Positions 4,600-12,460 of a stretch of 13,713 nt of DNA are shown in pieces. The notes under the pieces were generated by a model that worked only from the letters and a program-made list of their open reading frames with translations, had not been told where the DNA came from and searched no databases. The stretch comes from an uncultured Oscillospiraceae bacterium (GTDB lineage Bacteria > Bacillota > Clostridia > Oscillospirales > Ruminococcaceae): positions 1 through 13,713 of the forward strand of contig URFD01000041.1 in assembly GCA_900547015.1 (NCBI GenBank), written 5' to 3'. The position numbers and the translations under genes are program-made. Each line of letters opens with the position of its first letter. Position 1 is the stretch's first letter.

Positions 4600-7152
4600 C
4601 TATTCGTCCTCAGAAGCGCGTTCGAGCAGCTGAGCAATCTGCTGCTGTTCGAGCTGCTGGTTCGGCTCGGCGGATGGCTCGGAAGGGGAGATTGCTTCTG
4701 GCTGAGAAACAATCTGCTGTTCCTCGTCCTCTTTTTCTACGGCAGCGATGCCGATGATGCTGGTTTCCTCGTCCACGCGCATGACCTTGACGCCGCCTGC
4801 ATAACGGGACTGCTTGGAAATCTGGTCTGCCGGGATGCGGATGATGATGCCGCTGTCGGTGATGAGGATAATGTCATTTTCATCATCGACCTTATCAAAG
4901 CCGGCAACCGGCCCATTCTTATCGCAGTAGTAGTTGCGCAGGCCCTTACCGCCGCGGGTCTGGATGCGGTATTCGGACAAGTCGGTACGGCGGCCCAGAC
5001 CGGATTCCGAAACGGTGAGGATATCCTTGCCCTCCTGTGCGACCACCATGCCAACAACCTGGTCATCGCCCTCCAGAGAGATTGCCTTAACGCCACGGGC
5101 AGTTCTGCCCATCGCACGGGCATCCTGCTCGTCAAAGCGGATGCTCATACCGTCTCGGGTTGCCAGAATCAACTGGTCGTGGCCCTCGGTAATCTTGACC
5201 CATGCCAGCTCGTCGCCCTCATCGAGGTTGATGGCAATCAAGCCGCTCTTGCGGACATTGACATAGGCGTTATACTCGGTTCGTTTGATAATGCCCTTTC
5301 GGGTGACCATGACATAGTACCGGTCATCCGCAGCGATATCCGAGGTCTTGATAACGCAGGTAATCTTTTCGTTCTGCTCCAGCGGAAGGATATTGACCAC
5401 ATTGGTGCCGCGGGAAGTACGGGAGCCTTCCGGAATTTCATAGCCCTTAATGCGGTAGACCTTACCCTTGTTAGTGAAGAACATGAGGTAATCGTGGGTC
5501 GAGCAGGTGTAGATGTCGCTGACAAAGTCCTCGTCCCGACGGGTCATGCCGCTGATTCCGCGTCCGCCGCGGCGCTGGGTCCGATAAACATCCAGCGGCT
5601 GGCGCTTGAGATAGCCGTAGTGGGTGAGGGTGACCACGCAGGATTCCTCCGGAATCAAGTCCTCGATATCCACTTCGCCCTCAATCGAAGCGATTTCGGT
5701 GCGGCGCGGGTCGTTGAATTTTTCTTTGATTTCGAGCAGCTCAGTCTTGACGATTGCGCGAACCTTGCTCTCGTCTGCGAGGATTGCGTTATATTCTGCA
5801 ATCTTCTGATGAAGCTCGTCAACCTCGGTCTGAAGCTTTTCACGCTCCAAGCCTGCCAGACGGCCCAGCTGCATCTGAACGATTGCCTGTGCCTGAATCT
5901 CGTCGAGTCCGAAGCGCTCCATCAAGGCTGCCTTACCATCCTGAACGGTGTAGTTGGAGCGGATGATCGAGATGACCTCGTCGATATAATCCAGAGCGGT
6001 GAGCAGACCCTCGAGGATATGAGCGCGTTCCTTTGCCTTTTTCAGGTCAAAGATGGTTCTGCGGGTGATAATCTCCTCCTGGAACTTGATGTATTCCTGA
6101 AGCATCTGGTGCAGGGTGAGGGTCTTTGGCTCATTGTTGACCAGGGCGAGCATAATCACGCCGACGGTATCCTGAAGCTGGGTGAAGCTGTACAGCTGGT
6201 TGAGGACAACCTGAGCATTGGCATCGCGTTTGAGCTCGATGACAATCTTCATGCCCTTTCGGCTGGACTCATCGCGGATATTGCTGATTTGGTCAATCTT
6301 CTTTTCCTTGACCAGCTCGGCAATCCGCTCGATTAAGCGTGCTTTGTTGACCATATAAGGAATCTCGGTGACAACAATGCGCTGACGGCCGTTTTTAAAT
6401 TCCTCGATATGGGTTTTGGCGCGGAGGATAATCTTTCCTCTGCCGGTTCCATAGGCCGCACGGATGCCCGAGCGTCCCATAATGATGCCACCGGTCGGGA
6501 AGTCCGGGCCCTTGATGTGCTCCATCAGCTCATCCAGACCTGCGTTTGGATTGTCGATGAGGCAGCAGACTCCGTCGATGACCTCGCCGAGATTGTGAGG
6601 CGGGATATTGGTAGCCATACCAACCGCAATACCGGTGGAACCGTTGACCAGCAGGTTCGGGAATCGGCTGGGCAGAACAACCGGCTCCTGAAGGCGGTCA
6701 TCGTAGTTGGATTTAAAATCGACCGTTTCCTTGTCGATGTCGGTGAGCATCCGCATGGAAATCTTGCTCATCTTCGACTCGGTGTATCGGTAAGCAGCCG
6801 GCGGGTCTCCATCGACCGAACCGAAGTTTCCGTGGCCGTGTACCAGCGGATAGCGCAGCGAGAAATCCTGTGCCATTCGCACCAGCGCATCATAAACCGA
6901 AGCGTCGCCGTGCGGATGGTACTGACCCAGCACGCTGCCGACCGTGTCTGCACACTTACGGAAGGCTTTTTCCGGGTACAGACCGTTGCCGTACATGGTA
7001 TATAAGATTCGTCTGTGAACCGGCTTGAGGCCGTCGCGGACATCCGGCAGCGCTCGGCTGGCAATAACGGACATCGAATAGGCCAGATAGGATTCCTTCA
7101 TTTCCTTTTCGATATCCACCAAAATCAGGTTTTCACCCGACGATGTATTCAT
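4600..7152 (-). CDS. gyrA: DNA gyrase subunit A
   Basis: GyrA is the DNA-cutting and rejoining subunit of gyrase, which introduces negative supercoils with GyrB. The 850-residue protein opens with the conserved IEKEMKESYLAYSMSVI. It has QYHPHGDASVYDALVRMAQ (residues 77-95) in the winged-helix region and catalytic Tyr123 in AAYRYTESKM. The GyrA-box QRRGGRG (526-532) marks it as gyrase rather than topoisomerase IV and starts the beta-pinwheel C-terminal domain. The tail is acidic and glutamine-rich (EEDEEQQ...). The residue equivalent to E. coli Ser83 is Ala84, and the Asp87 equivalent is kept (Asp88). The ATG at 7152 follows GGAAAGGAA. It is last in the transcript from gyrB, 51 bp after a YcxB-like gene. 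The stop lies about 5 bp from the repeat cluster. Confidence 0.97.
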   Translation of the reverse strand: MNTSSGENLILVDIEKEMKESYLAYSMSVIASRALPDVRDGLKPVHRRILYTMYGNGLYPEKAFRKCADTVGSVLGQYHPHGDASVYDALVRMAQDFSLRYPLVHGHGNFGSVDGDPPAAYRYTESKMSKISMRMLTDIDKETVDFKSNYDDRLQEPVVLPSRFPNLLVNGSTGIAVGMATNIPPHNLGEVIDGVCCLIDNPNAGLDELMEHIKGPDFPTGGIIMGRSGIRAAYGTGRGKIILRAKTHIEEFKNGRQRIVVTEIPYMVNKARLIERIAELVKEKKIDQISNIRDESSRKGMKIVIELKRDANAQVVLNQLYSFTQLQDTVGVIMLALVNNEPKTLTLHQMLQEYIKFQEEIITRRTIFDLKKAKERAHILEGLLTALDYIDEVISIIRSNYTVQDGKAALMERFGLDEIQAQAIVQMQLGRLAGLEREKLQTEVDELHQKIAEYNAILADESKVRAIVKTELLEIKEKFNDPRRTEIASIEGEVDIEDLIPEESCVVTLTHYGYLKRQPLDVYRTQRRGGRGISGMTRRDEDFVSDIYTCSTHDYLMFFTNKGKVYRIKGYEIPEGSRTSRGTNVVNILPLEQNEKITCVIKTSDIAADDRYYVMVTRKGIIKRTEYNAYVNVRKSGLIAINLDEGDELAWVKITEGHDQLILATRDGMSIRFDEQDARAMGRTARGVKAISLEGDDQVVGMVVAQEGKDILTVSESGLGRRTDLSEYRIQTRGGKGLRNYYCDKNGPVAGFDKVDDENDIILITDSGIIIRIPADQISKQSRYAGGVKVMRVDEETSIIGIAAVEKEDEEQQIVSQPEAISPSEPSAEPNQQLEQQQIAQLLERASEDE

Positions 7153-7175
7153 CTTGTCTCATTCCTTTCCCAAAT

Positions 7176-7191
7176 GCCGGAGCGGTCCGGC
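7176..7191 (-). other. Intercistronic hairpin before gyrA
   Basis: A perfect 6-bp stem GCCGGA/TCCGGC with a 4-nt loop lies in the 51-bp gap between the YcxB-like gene and gyrA, just upstream of the gyrA ribosome binding site. There is no U-run, so it is not a terminator; it could affect mRNA stability or ribosome access. Confidence 0.5.
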
Positions 7192-7203
7192 TGAAGGTGA
7201 CCT

Positions 7204-7779
7204 TTATTTCTTGAGGGTATTCTGATAGACGCTGCCAGCCCTCTGCTGAATCAGCTCCACCAGCTGCTCGCTCTGCTGCGGCTCCAGCACATTTTTGGGG
7301 ATGACATAGATATGGTTTCCCTGATAAACAATGGAAAAGCTGCGTTTGAGCTCATAGAATTTGACGATTTCCGAATAGGGAACCACCTTATCGTTGAGGT
7401 GGAGATTTTCTTCGGTCAGGACAACCGTCTGGGTTCCTTCCTCCTCAAAAGCCTTTGCAATCTCGTGGTTAAAGCGCTGGCTCTTTTTCTTGAGCATGAC
7501 AGCCAGCAGCCCCAAAACCAGGGCAAAGATCAGGGCAATTCCACTGCGGGTGTAGATAAATCCGACCAGCTGGACGCACATCAGGAAGGAAGCCAGCAAA
7601 AAGAGGTTGCGGGATTTGCGGTTGGTGCCGTCTGCGGTATCGGTCGAATCCAGGCCGTCAAAGATGTCGCCGTATTTTGGCTCAAAGGTAATGGTCAGGT
7701 CGCTTTTTGTTTCACGGGAAACATTTTCTGTCGAATTTTCCTGTTCCTGACCGAGGGTCATGTTTTCCTGCTCCTGCAT
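7204..7779 (-). CDS. YcxB-like membrane protein (distal copy, before gyrA)
   Basis: The 191-residue product has a polar, acidic N-terminus with the repeat QEQEN at residues 2-6 and 11-15. Two adjacent hydrophobic helices follow (about 57-75 and 80-95), then a basic KKKSQRF. A cytoplasmic C-terminal domain of roughly 118-170 contains VVLTEENLHLNDKVVPYSEIVKFYEL and YVIPKNVL, the pattern of the YcxB-like domain (PF14317 as I recall it). Function is unknown. It resembles the preceding gene in length, helix placement and C-terminal pattern, so the two are probably diverged paralogues. The start at 7779 follows AAGGAG with about 10 nt spacing; Met7 is an alternative. It lies between two core gyrase genes with no internal terminator, so co-expression with gyrase is expected. 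Confidence 0.82.
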   Translation of the reverse strand: MQEQENMTLGQEQENSTENVSRETKSDLTITFEPKYGDIFDGLDSTDTADGTNRKSRNLFLLASFLMCVQLVGFIYTRSGIALIFALVLGLLAVMLKKKSQRFNHEIAKAFEEEGTQTVVLTEENLHLNDKVVPYSEIVKFYELKRSFSIVYQGNHIYVIPKNVLEPQQSEQLVELIQQRAGSVYQNTLKK

Positions 7780-7797
7780 GATACAAACTCTCCTTCT

Positions 7798-7817
7798 GTC
7801 TGCCGGGATGGGCAGAC
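7798..7817 (-). other. Intercistronic hairpin between the two YcxB-like genes
   Basis: A perfect 7-bp stem GTCTGCC/GGCAGAC with a 6-nt loop fills half of the 39-bp gap and ends just before the AAGGAG of the downstream gene. No U-run follows it on the minus strand, so it should not terminate transcription. Confidence 0.55.
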
Positions 7818-7818
7818 T

Positions 7819-8397
7819 TTATTTTGCAAAGGACTGCACCTGACTGCGAATCACCTCGTCCGCCTGCTCGAGCGTCTGGCGCGGAATGATGATTCTTCTG
7901 CCGTTTTTGACCTCGATGATGACCGTTTTCTCGGTGTTTTCCACCCCGGAAATATCCTCGGTCAGCACGGTGCTGCGGTGCTTGCCGTTCAAAAAACAGA
8001 CCAGCTTATCCGGCTCGAAGGCATAGACCATCGGCTCGGTCAGGCTCGGGTCCTTTTTCAGCTCCTTGAGAACCGAGTTTTTGAGTGCAATCGGGTACAT
8101 GACAAAGTGATAAATCAGGTTGAACACCTGAAAAACAATCATCAGGATGCCTGCGGTCAGGTAAACATCGGACCAGCGTCCCTGTGTGGAGGCGCCGCGG
8201 AACAGGGCAATCACGCCGAGAATGACAAACAGTACTGCCCAAAGCACAGCGCGCTTGCGTCCGTCCTTGATCTGGTCCTGAGAATGAGCCATCGCATAGT
8301 CGATATAGTGCTGTTCCTCGAGCTGCACAGTCATGCGATGCTCGAAATCTTCTACCGAGCGTTTCTCGGTTGTTTTTGTATTTTTTTCTTTTTTCAT
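7819..8397 (-). CDS. YcxB-like membrane protein (proximal copy, after gyrB)
   Basis: The 192-residue product starts MKKEKNTKTTEKRSVEDF, a charged cytoplasmic N-terminus. It has two hydrophobic helices (about 49-66 and 78-104), the second followed by KNSVLKELKK. The C-terminal domain at about 120-175 carries PMVYAFEPDKLVCFLNGKHRSTVLTEDISGV and RRIIIPRQTL, again the YcxB-like pattern. The frame stays open upstream to an ATG at 8481. I prefer 8397 because TGGAGAG sits 7-10 nt before it and because the longer form would overlap gyrB by about 70 bp. With this start the gene begins 13 bp after the gyrB stop, so it is very probably coupled to gyrB translation. Function is unknown. A link to supercoiling or the envelope is only a guess from position. 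Confidence 0.82.
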   Translation of the reverse strand: MKKEKNTKTTEKRSVEDFEHRMTVQLEEQHYIDYAMAHSQDQIKDGRKRAVLWAVLFVILGVIALFRGASTQGRWSDVYLTAGILMIVFQVFNLIYHFVMYPIALKNSVLKELKKDPSLTEPMVYAFEPDKLVCFLNGKHRSTVLTEDISGVENTEKTVIIEVKNGRRIIIPRQTLEQADEVIRSQVQSFAK

Positions 8398-8410
8398 CTC
8401 AAGCTCTCCA

Positions 8411-10381
8411 TTAGATGTCAAGGTTGCTGACAAATTTTGCATTCTGTTCGATGAACTCGCGGCGCGGTGCGACCTTGTCACCCATCAGGATGGTGAAAAT
8501 CTCGTCGGCACGCTCGGCATCCTCCATCGTTACCTGAACCATGGTGCGGCGCTCCGGGTCCATGGTGGTTTCCCACAGCTGTTCGGCATCCATCTCACCA
8601 AGACCTTTATAACGCTGGATGTCAACCTTGCCGCCGTCTGCGCCCAGATCTGCGATCATCTCATCGCGCTGGGCATCGGAGTACGCATAGCGAATCTTTC
8701 TGCCGCGGGAGAGCTTAAAGAGCGGAGGCTGTGCCAGATAGATATGGCCCTCCTCAATCAGCGGACGCATGAAGCGGAAGAAGAAGGTCAGCAGCAGGGT
8801 GCGGATGTGAGAACCGTCGACATCGGCATCGGCCATGACAATGACCTTGCCGTAGCGCAGCTTTTCCAAATCAATCTCGTCGCCGACACCGCAGCCCAGC
8901 GCCGTGATGACCGGCAGCAGCTTTTCGTTGGTGTAGACCTTATCGAGCTTGACGCGCTCGACATTGAGCATCTTGCCCCACAAAGGCAAAATGGCCTGGA
9001 AGGAGCTGTCTCGTCCCTGCTTTGCAGAGCCGCCCGCCGAGTCACCCTCGACGATATAAATTTCGGTGCGGACATTATCGTGGTCCGAGCAGTCTGCCAG
9101 CTTGCCCGGCAGGCTGACGCCCTCCAGCGCAGATTTGCGCTCACGGGTGCGGTCTCGTGCCAGACGGGCTGCCTCGCGCGCCTGAGCCGCCATGACCGAC
9201 TTTTCGATGATGAGCTTGGCGGTTGCCGGGTTCTCCTCAAAATAGGTGCTGAGCCTATCGTAGGTGATGCGGTAGGTGAGGGTACGAATCTCGGTGTTGC
9301 CCAGCTTGGTCTTGGTCTGGCCCTCGAACTGTGCTTCCTCAATCTTGACCGAGATAATGGCGGTCAAGCCCTCCAGAACATCCTCTACGGTGAACTTATC
9401 GGTATCCTTTTTGAAGGCGCCAATCTTTTTGGCATAGTCGTTAAAAGCCTTGACCAGCGCGGTACGGAAGCCGATTTCGTGGGTACCGCCGTCAGCGGTG
9501 TGGATATTGTTGGCAAAGGACAGGACGGTGGAGTTGTAGCTGTCGTTGTACTGCATCGCTACCTCGACCTCGGAGCCCTCTCCCTTACCGGAAAAGTAGA
9601 TGACATCCTCGTGCAGCACATCCCAGATATTCTTTTTCTTCTCGTGGATATAGCTGACGAAGGAGCGGATGCCGCCCTCATAGTGCAAAACCTCGCGAAC
9701 CGGCTCGTCTGTGCGCTCGTCGGAGAAGGTGATGTTGACGCCGCCGTTGAGGAATGCCTGTTCGCGCAGACGCTTGAGCAGCACCTCATAGTCGTAATGG
9801 GTGGTCTCGGTGAAGATTTCAGGGTCTGCCTTAAAGGCAATCTGGGAACCGGTCTCGGTGGTTGGCTCCACCTTCTTCAGGTCGCACACCGCTTTGCCGT
9901 GTTCAAAGCGCTGGTAGTACCGAAAATGGCCATCGCAGACCTCGACCTCCAGCCACTCGGACAGCGCATTGACGACCGAAGCGCCAACGCCGTGCAGACC
10001 GCCGGAGACCTTGTATCCGCCGCCGCCGAACTTGCCGCCGGCGTGCAGGACGGTAAAGACAACGGTGACCGCCGGGATGCCCAGCTTTGGCTGGATGCCG
10101 ACCGGGATGCCTCGGCCGTTATCCTTGACACGGACGATGTCGCCCGGCAGCAGGTCAACCAGAATCTTGGTACAGTTTCCTGCTAAGACCTCGTCGATGG
10201 CGTTGTCCACGATCTCATAGACCAGGTGGTGCAGGCCCTGCGGACCGGTGGAGCCGATGTACATACCCGGACGCTTGCGGACAGCATCAAGACCCTCCAG
10301 TACCTGAATGTCACTGGCGTCATATTTTTCGATCATCTCGGGATTTTTTTCAGGTGTGTTTTCCAAAGTGATTCCCTCCAT
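8411..10381 (-). CDS. gyrB: DNA gyrase subunit B
   Basis: GyrB supplies the ATPase and part of the DNA-cleavage metal site of gyrase. The 656-residue protein shows the GHKL ATPase motifs EIVDNAIDEV, GRGIPVG and GGLHGVGASVVNAL. The Toprim segment has EGDSAGGSAKQGRD (from Glu445) and DADVDGSHIRTLLL (Asp518, 520 and 522, the metal-binding aspartates). The C-terminus is QRYKGLGEMDAEQLWETTMD and FIEQNAKFVSNLDI. LPLWGKMLNVE replaces the commoner LPLRGKILNVE. The start is ambiguous. ATG 10381 has only a weak AGGGA upstream. The codons ATG GAG GGA themselves form a GGAGGGA site about 6 nt before TTG at codon 6, which may be the real start. It is first of the gyrB-YcxB-YcxB-gyrA unit, with a terminator between it and remB. 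Confidence 0.97.
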   Translation of the reverse strand: MEGITLENTPEKNPEMIEKYDASDIQVLEGLDAVRKRPGMYIGSTGPQGLHHLVYEIVDNAIDEVLAGNCTKILVDLLPGDIVRVKDNGRGIPVGIQPKLGIPAVTVVFTVLHAGGKFGGGGYKVSGGLHGVGASVVNALSEWLEVEVCDGHFRYYQRFEHGKAVCDLKKVEPTTETGSQIAFKADPEIFTETTHYDYEVLLKRLREQAFLNGGVNITFSDERTDEPVREVLHYEGGIRSFVSYIHEKKKNIWDVLHEDVIYFSGKGEGSEVEVAMQYNDSYNSTVLSFANNIHTADGGTHEIGFRTALVKAFNDYAKKIGAFKKDTDKFTVEDVLEGLTAIISVKIEEAQFEGQTKTKLGNTEIRTLTYRITYDRLSTYFEENPATAKLIIEKSVMAAQAREAARLARDRTRERKSALEGVSLPGKLADCSDHDNVRTEIYIVEGDSAGGSAKQGRDSSFQAILPLWGKMLNVERVKLDKVYTNEKLLPVITALGCGVGDEIDLEKLRYGKVIVMADADVDGSHIRTLLLTFFFRFMRPLIEEGHIYLAQPPLFKLSRGRKIRYAYSDAQRDEMIADLGADGGKVDIQRYKGLGEMDAEQLWETTMDPERRTMVQVTMEDAERADEIFTILMGDKVAPRREFIEQNAKFVSNLDI

Positions 10382-10525
10382 CGTTTTCCCTGAAGTTCAT
10401 AATTCTGCCAAATCCCATGCCGATTGGCTCTGCACAGGACTCATAAAAAAATGGGGCGGCGGGCTCTTCTCGGTCCCGGTCGTTTGGGTCAGGAAGCACG
10501 CACGACAACCCCGGATTTCAGTCAT

Positions 10526-10568
10526 ATTATACCCTTTTATTATATCACAAACAGGGGGTCTGTTACAA
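10526..10568 (-). promoter_or_regulatory. Promoter region of gyrB with tandem TATAAT hexamers
   Basis: On the minus strand two perfect TATAAT boxes lie at 10539-10544 and 10526-10531, 13 bp apart. TTGTAA (10563-10568) lies 18 nt upstream of the first and is a four-of-six -35. The second has no good -35. A leader of about 130-150 nt to gyrB would result. The rest of the 385-bp gap holds the terminator at 10675-10704, AT-rich sequence, and a weak 42-codon frame (10397-10525). Confidence 0.65.
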
Positions 10569-10674
10569 CTTTTTTTGCGCGATTCTTTTCTTCTTTAATG
10601 TGCTTTTTCTTATTTTTCTGAAATCGAAAGAAAAATCGGCTGAGTTATGCGCTTTCCCGGCATTTTTTCGGATC

Positions 10675-10704
10675 AAAAAAGCCGCCCCTATTCGGGGCGG
10701 CTTT
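10675..10704 (-). terminator. Terminator of the dnaN-yaaA-recF-remB operon
   Basis: GCCGCCCC (10681-10688) pairs perfectly with GGGGCGGC (10694-10701) around a 5-nt loop, extended by A-T pairs. The six A at 10675-10680 give a U-run in minus-strand RNA. It lies about 60 bp past the remB stop and separates that operon from gyrB. Confidence 0.93.
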
Positions 10705-10766
10705 CCAGTAAGATTCCTTACGATTCGATGTCTTTGTTTTTGAGCCTGTGAAGGCCTTTCAAATGC

Positions 10767-11048
10767 CTATTCCGCAAGACCCAGACGGTCCACATAGCCG
10801 CTGCGTTTTTTCAGCGTCGCACAGGAAATCTGGGAAATATAGACGACGATTTCTCCGCGATTTTTTTCATCGCTGCACACGATAAAGGACTTGGGCAGCT
10901 CGGTGGAGACATTCACCACCCGGCGGCGCTTTTCCTGCTCGCCCAGATACTCCTTGGTGCTTTTGGACACTGAGGTGTTCTCGATGTCAAAGATGCCGAT
11001 GATGTCGCTGCTGCGCACCACAATATCCTGACCCAGATGTAAGTACAA
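10767..11048 (-). CDS. remB: RemB-like regulator (DUF370 family)
   Basis: The 93-residue product begins MYLHLGQDIVVRSSDIIGIFDIENT and has PKSFIVCSDEKNRG and YISQISCATLKKRSGY. It closely follows the pattern of Bacillus subtilis YaaB/RemB (MYIHLGDD...IVGIFD...STLKKR). In B. subtilis RemB acts with the related RemA to activate biofilm matrix genes; a DNA-binding regulatory role is inferred here by homology. The start codon is TTG (11046-11048), supported by GGAGGG 6 nt upstream and by the conserved MYxHLG start. The gap from the recF stop is 18 bp. Its place between recF and gyrB is the same as in B. subtilis, which strongly supports the symbol. It is slightly longer than the Bacillus protein (about 81 residues), through an insert before VVNVSTELPK. 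Confidence 0.9.
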   Translation of the reverse strand: MYLHLGQDIVVRSSDIIGIFDIENTSVSKSTKEYLGEQEKRRRVVNVSTELPKSFIVCSDEKNRGEIVVYISQISCATLKKRSGYVDRLGLAE

Positions 11049-11066
11049 GGTTGTCCCTCCGTCCTT

Positions 11067-12218
11067 TTAAATGGCGGCAGCATTCACCAGCTGCCCGTCC
11101 TCGATGAGAAAGCTGCTGCCCTGCTTGAGGCCGCGGAAGCTTTCGTCATCACAGCAGGTCACAAAGACCTGCCGTCCGTCCAGATGGTTGAGCAGATAAT
11201 CCCGTCTGCCGGCATCCAGCTCACTCATCACATCGTCCAGCAGGACCACCGGCGTTTCCGCCGTGACCTCCTCGACCATCCCGCACTCTGCCATCTTCAG
11301 TGCAAGCACACCGCTCCTCTGCTGTCCCTGAGAGCCGTAGAGCCGCATCGGCATTCCATTGACCAGAAGCTCGAAATCGTCTCTGTGCGGGCCGCACAGC
11401 GTCGCTGAGCGCTCAATATCTCCCTGACGGGTGCGGCGATACTCTGCCCGATAGTATTCTCGGAACTCGTCCCGGGTCTTTTCCGGAGAGAGTCGGTCGT
11501 CGGACTGGTCGTTGCCCCACTGGTAATACATCTCCAGATGCTCCTTGCCCGAGGAGATACCATCATACACCTGAGCTGCCAGCGGGCCGATTCTTGCCAC
11601 ATAGCGCGCCCGGCAGAAGGTGACCGCCGCTGCCGCCTTTGCAAGGTTTTCATCCCACAAATCGAGGGTGTCCAGCAGCTGCGGAAAGCTCTCCAAATCC
11701 TTGAGCAGGGTGTTGCGCTGGAGCAGGATGCGCTGATATTCATGCAGATAATGCTCATACCGGGGCAGAATCTGGCTGATGGCGGTGTCCAGAAACTTGC
11801 GGCGGACAATCGGACCCTCCCGCACCAGCGAAAGATGAGCCGGAGAAAAGACCACCGCATAAAACTGACCTGCCAGTTCGGAGGCACTGCGCAGCGGAAC
11901 CTCGTTGAGCAGCACCCGCTTGCCGCGATGCTCCGAAGCACCGCCGTCTGTCGAAAACAGCTCGATGGACGCGGTCTGCTCCCTTTGCGCGCTGGAAAAG
12001 CGGATGGAGCTTTTACAGGACGCTTCTCCAAAGCGGATCATCTCCCGGTCCTTGGCTCCGCGAAAGCTCTTGGCCCCGGTAAACATCCAGATTGCTTCGG
12101 TCAGATTGGTCTTGCCCTGCGCATTTTGACCGTGGATGACATTGACTCCCGGCGCCGCCTGCAAAGAAAGCGAGCGGATATTGCGAAAATTTGTCAGCTC
12201 TATGCTCTCGAGCCTCAC
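11067..12218 (-). CDS. recF: DNA replication and repair protein RecF
   Basis: RecF is an SMC-like ATPase that with RecO and RecR helps load RecA at single-strand gaps. The 383-residue protein begins MRLESIELTNFRNIRSLSL and has Walker A GQNAQGKTN (residues 30-38). The signature motif is GSQGQQRSGVLALKMAE, and Walker B is PVVLLDDVMSELDAGRRDYL. Length and motif order are normal for the family. The start codon is GTG at 12216-12218, preceded by GAGGGGGAAG with suitable spacing. Any ATG choice would remove the conserved first strand. It starts 17 bp after the yaaA stop in the dnaN-yaaA-recF-remB operon, the standard origin-proximal order in Firmicutes. Confidence 0.96.
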   Translation of the reverse strand: MRLESIELTNFRNIRSLSLQAAPGVNVIHGQNAQGKTNLTEAIWMFTGAKSFRGAKDREMIRFGEASCKSSIRFSSAQREQTASIELFSTDGGASEHRGKRVLLNEVPLRSASELAGQFYAVVFSPAHLSLVREGPIVRRKFLDTAISQILPRYEHYLHEYQRILLQRNTLLKDLESFPQLLDTLDLWDENLAKAAAAVTFCRARYVARIGPLAAQVYDGISSGKEHLEMYYQWGNDQSDDRLSPEKTRDEFREYYRAEYRRTRQGDIERSATLCGPHRDDFELLVNGMPMRLYGSQGQQRSGVLALKMAECGMVEEVTAETPVVLLDDVMSELDAGRRDYLLNHLDGRQVFVTCCDDESFRGLKQGSSFLIEDGQLVNAAAI

Positions 12219-12235
12219 CCGTGCTTCCCCCTCTG

Positions 12236-12460
12236 TTAGCCCTCTACCGCCTCAAAGCAGCGGCCGAGAGATTCCACCTGATCGCCGGGACGAATCTTCT
12301 TGCCCCGCATGGTGCAGACCTCTCCGTTGACCTTGACCTGGCCCGACAGGACCAGCTCCTTTGCCTGTCCGCCGGTATCGGTCAGACCTGCAAATTTGAT
12401 AAAAGAATCGAGCTTGATAAACTCGGTGGTAATCGGTACTGTTTCGATTTTAGTCATCAT
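12236..12460 (-). CDS. yaaA: S4-domain RNA-binding protein YaaA
   Basis: The 74-residue protein is almost entirely one S4 domain: FIKLDSFIKFAGLTDTGGQAKELVLSGQVKVNGEVCTMRGKKIRPGD is the classic alpha-L RNA-binding fold, occupying about residues 14-60. Small S4 proteins at this place between dnaN and recF are called YaaA (or RlbA) in Firmicutes; a role in ribosome assembly has been proposed for the family, and the exact target is not visible. Two adjacent ATG codons (12458-12460 and 12455-12457) could start it, both inside the end of dnaN, overlapping by 11 or 8 bases. AAGGGTGA, within the last dnaN codons, serves as the ribosome binding site, so translation is coupled to dnaN. Confidence 0.92.
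   Translation of the reverse strand: MMTKIETVPITTEFIKLDSFIKFAGLTDTGGQAKELVLSGQVKVNGEVCTMRGKKIRPGDQVESLGRCFEAVEG

Noticed and set aside
4459..6336. A 625-codon open frame on the plus strand opposite gyrA
   Set aside because: It is antisense to an unmistakable gyrA, is rich in Asp, Leu and Val from reversed codon bias, has no ribosome binding site and begins inside the repeat cluster.
7312..8430. A 372-codon open frame opposite the two YcxB-like genes
   Set aside because: The minus-strand frames have membrane helices, ribosome binding sites and operon spacing; this frame has none of these and spans two gene boundaries.
8398..8481. N-terminal extension of the proximal YcxB-like protein to an ATG at 8481
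   Set aside because: It would overlap the conserved gyrB C-terminus by about 70 bp, whereas the ATG at 8397 has a properly placed GGAG site.
8333..10186. A 617-codon open frame on the plus strand opposite gyrB
   Set aside because: It is a shadow of the gyrB codon bias, with no recognisable domain or start signal.
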